From assembly GCF_039889165.1 (NCBI RefSeq), contig NZ_JAYMYY010000001.1, positions 620,001 through 684,000 of the forward strand: a stretch of DNA of 64,000 bases, read 5' to 3'. Below, piece by piece: positions 63,649-64,000 of the stretch. The position numbers and the translations under genes are program-made. The stretch comes from Pseudocitrobacter cyperus. Lineage in GTDB: Bacteria; Pseudomonadota; Gammaproteobacteria; Enterobacterales; Enterobacteriaceae. How positions within the stretch are numbered: the stretch's first letter is position 1; every line of letters begins with the position of its first letter. Under the pieces are notes generated by a model, which saw only the letters and a list, made by a program, of their open reading frames with translations, was not told the DNA's origin and ran no database searches.

Positions 63649-64000
63649 CTCTTCACTCTTCTTATTGCTTAACCCATATTCGCGCAGTTTATTGGCAATC
63701 GCCGTATGCGAAACGCCAAGACGCTTCGCCAGTTTGCGTGTGCTGGGGTAATTGCGATAAAGCTGAGTCAGCACCGAACGCTCAAAGCGACGGGTGATAT
63801 CGTCCAGCGACCCCTCCATCGCCTCTTCACCCACCGCAGTGGTGGTCACATCGGAATCCGGCAGTAAGACATCCTGCGGACGCAGTTCGTAACCTTCAAG
63901 CTGAGTTAATGCGCGATAGACTGCATTTTTCAACTGACGAACGTTGCCCGGCCAGCCATAGCGGGTTAACACATTATTCAGTTCGCTGGAGAGTTTTGGC
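63646..64000 (-). CDS. tyrR: aromatic amino acid regulator TyrR (C-terminal part; 5' end outside window)
   Basis: About 117 C-terminal residues. The end of the sigma-54-like ATPase domain (LSSELNNVLTRYGWPGNVRQ, then LKNAVYRALTQL) is followed by the FIS-type helix-turn-helix RKLAKRLGVSHTAIANKLREYGL. The frame is open to the window edge. TyrR controls aromatic amino acid biosynthesis and transport genes in response to Tyr, Phe and Trp. Confidence 0.95.
   Translation of the reverse strand, partial: PKLSSELNNVLTRYGWPGNVRQLKNAVYRALTQLEGYELRPQDVLLPDSDVTTTAVGEEAMEGSLDDITRRFERSVLTQLYRNYPSTRKLAKRLGVSHTAIANKLREYGLSNKKSEE

Overview
The window is enterobacterial chromosome. Gene content and order follow the Escherichia coli tyrR-tpx-ycjG-mpaA ... 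zntB-fnrS-dbpA-ttcA ... ompN-micC-ydbK-ydbJ-hslJ-ldhA-ydbH-ynbE-ydbL-feaR-feaB-tynA-paaZ-paaABCDEFGHIJK-paaX-paaY-pdxI-azoR-hrpA block, read here from hrpA to tyrR. Most protein lengths equal the E. coli ones or differ by one to three residues. Several neighbours differ: there is no Rac prophage, mppA sits directly beside mpaA, and there are T6SS and immunity genes. This points to an Enterobacteriaceae genus close to but not E. coli (Enterobacter, Leclercia, Lelliottia or Citrobacter-like). The genus cannot be fixed from the sequence alone.

Layout. 1-3.3 kb: a type VI secretion module on the minus strand (VgrG, EagR/DcrB-type chaperone, 5' part of a PAAR protein that is probably an Rhs toxin). 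3.5-9.2 kb: hrpA, azoR, pdxI. 9.3-22.8 kb: the complete phenylacetate catabolon, with paaABCDEFGHIJK, paaX and paaY on the minus strand and divergent paaZ. Their shared control region holds a PaaX-type operator and a good CRP site. 23.1-25.4 kb: tynA, copper amine oxidase. 25.4-36.6 kb: an AT-rich 11-kb island lodged between tynA and feaB. 36.6-39.2 kb: feaB and feaR. 39.2-48.4 kb: ydbL, ynbE, ydbH, ldhA, hslJ, ydbJ and the pyruvate:flavodoxin oxidoreductase gene. 48.4-50.2 kb: the sRNA MicC and a frameshifted ompN. 50.2-52.5 kb: a small operon (Tat-exported transglutaminase-like protein, MerT-like and MerP-like proteins) and a DUF1471 gene. 52.7-56.9 kb: KTSC protein, ttcA, dbpA, the sRNA FnrS and zntB. 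57.3-64 kb: MHYT-GGDEF-EAL protein, mppA, mpaA, ycjG, tpx and the 3' part of tyrR.

The genes tell a coherent metabolic story. TynA oxidises phenylethylamine to phenylacetaldehyde, FeaB makes phenylacetate under FeaR control, PaaK makes the CoA ester, PaaABCDE epoxidises the ring, PaaG isomerises it, PaaZ opens and oxidises it, and PaaJ, F, H and J again finish to acetyl-CoA and succinyl-CoA. mppA, mpaA and ycjG form a murein-peptide recycling set.

The most unusual part is the tynA-feaB island. It contains at least six minus-strand ORFs that look like orphan immunity genes, two of them resembling the immunity proteins of T6SS phospholipase effectors (Tli4 and Tli3 types). Short remnants that could be toxin C-termini lie next to some of them. 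The immunity groups are separated by three copies of one backbone segment: the promoter region of a DUF3142/TPR gene pair, once cut by an IS903 remnant, once intact, and once joined to a relic of the TPR gene 3' end. A second, internally deleted feaB lies in the middle. I read this as an immunity-gene array assembled by repeated homologous recombination with imported DNA.
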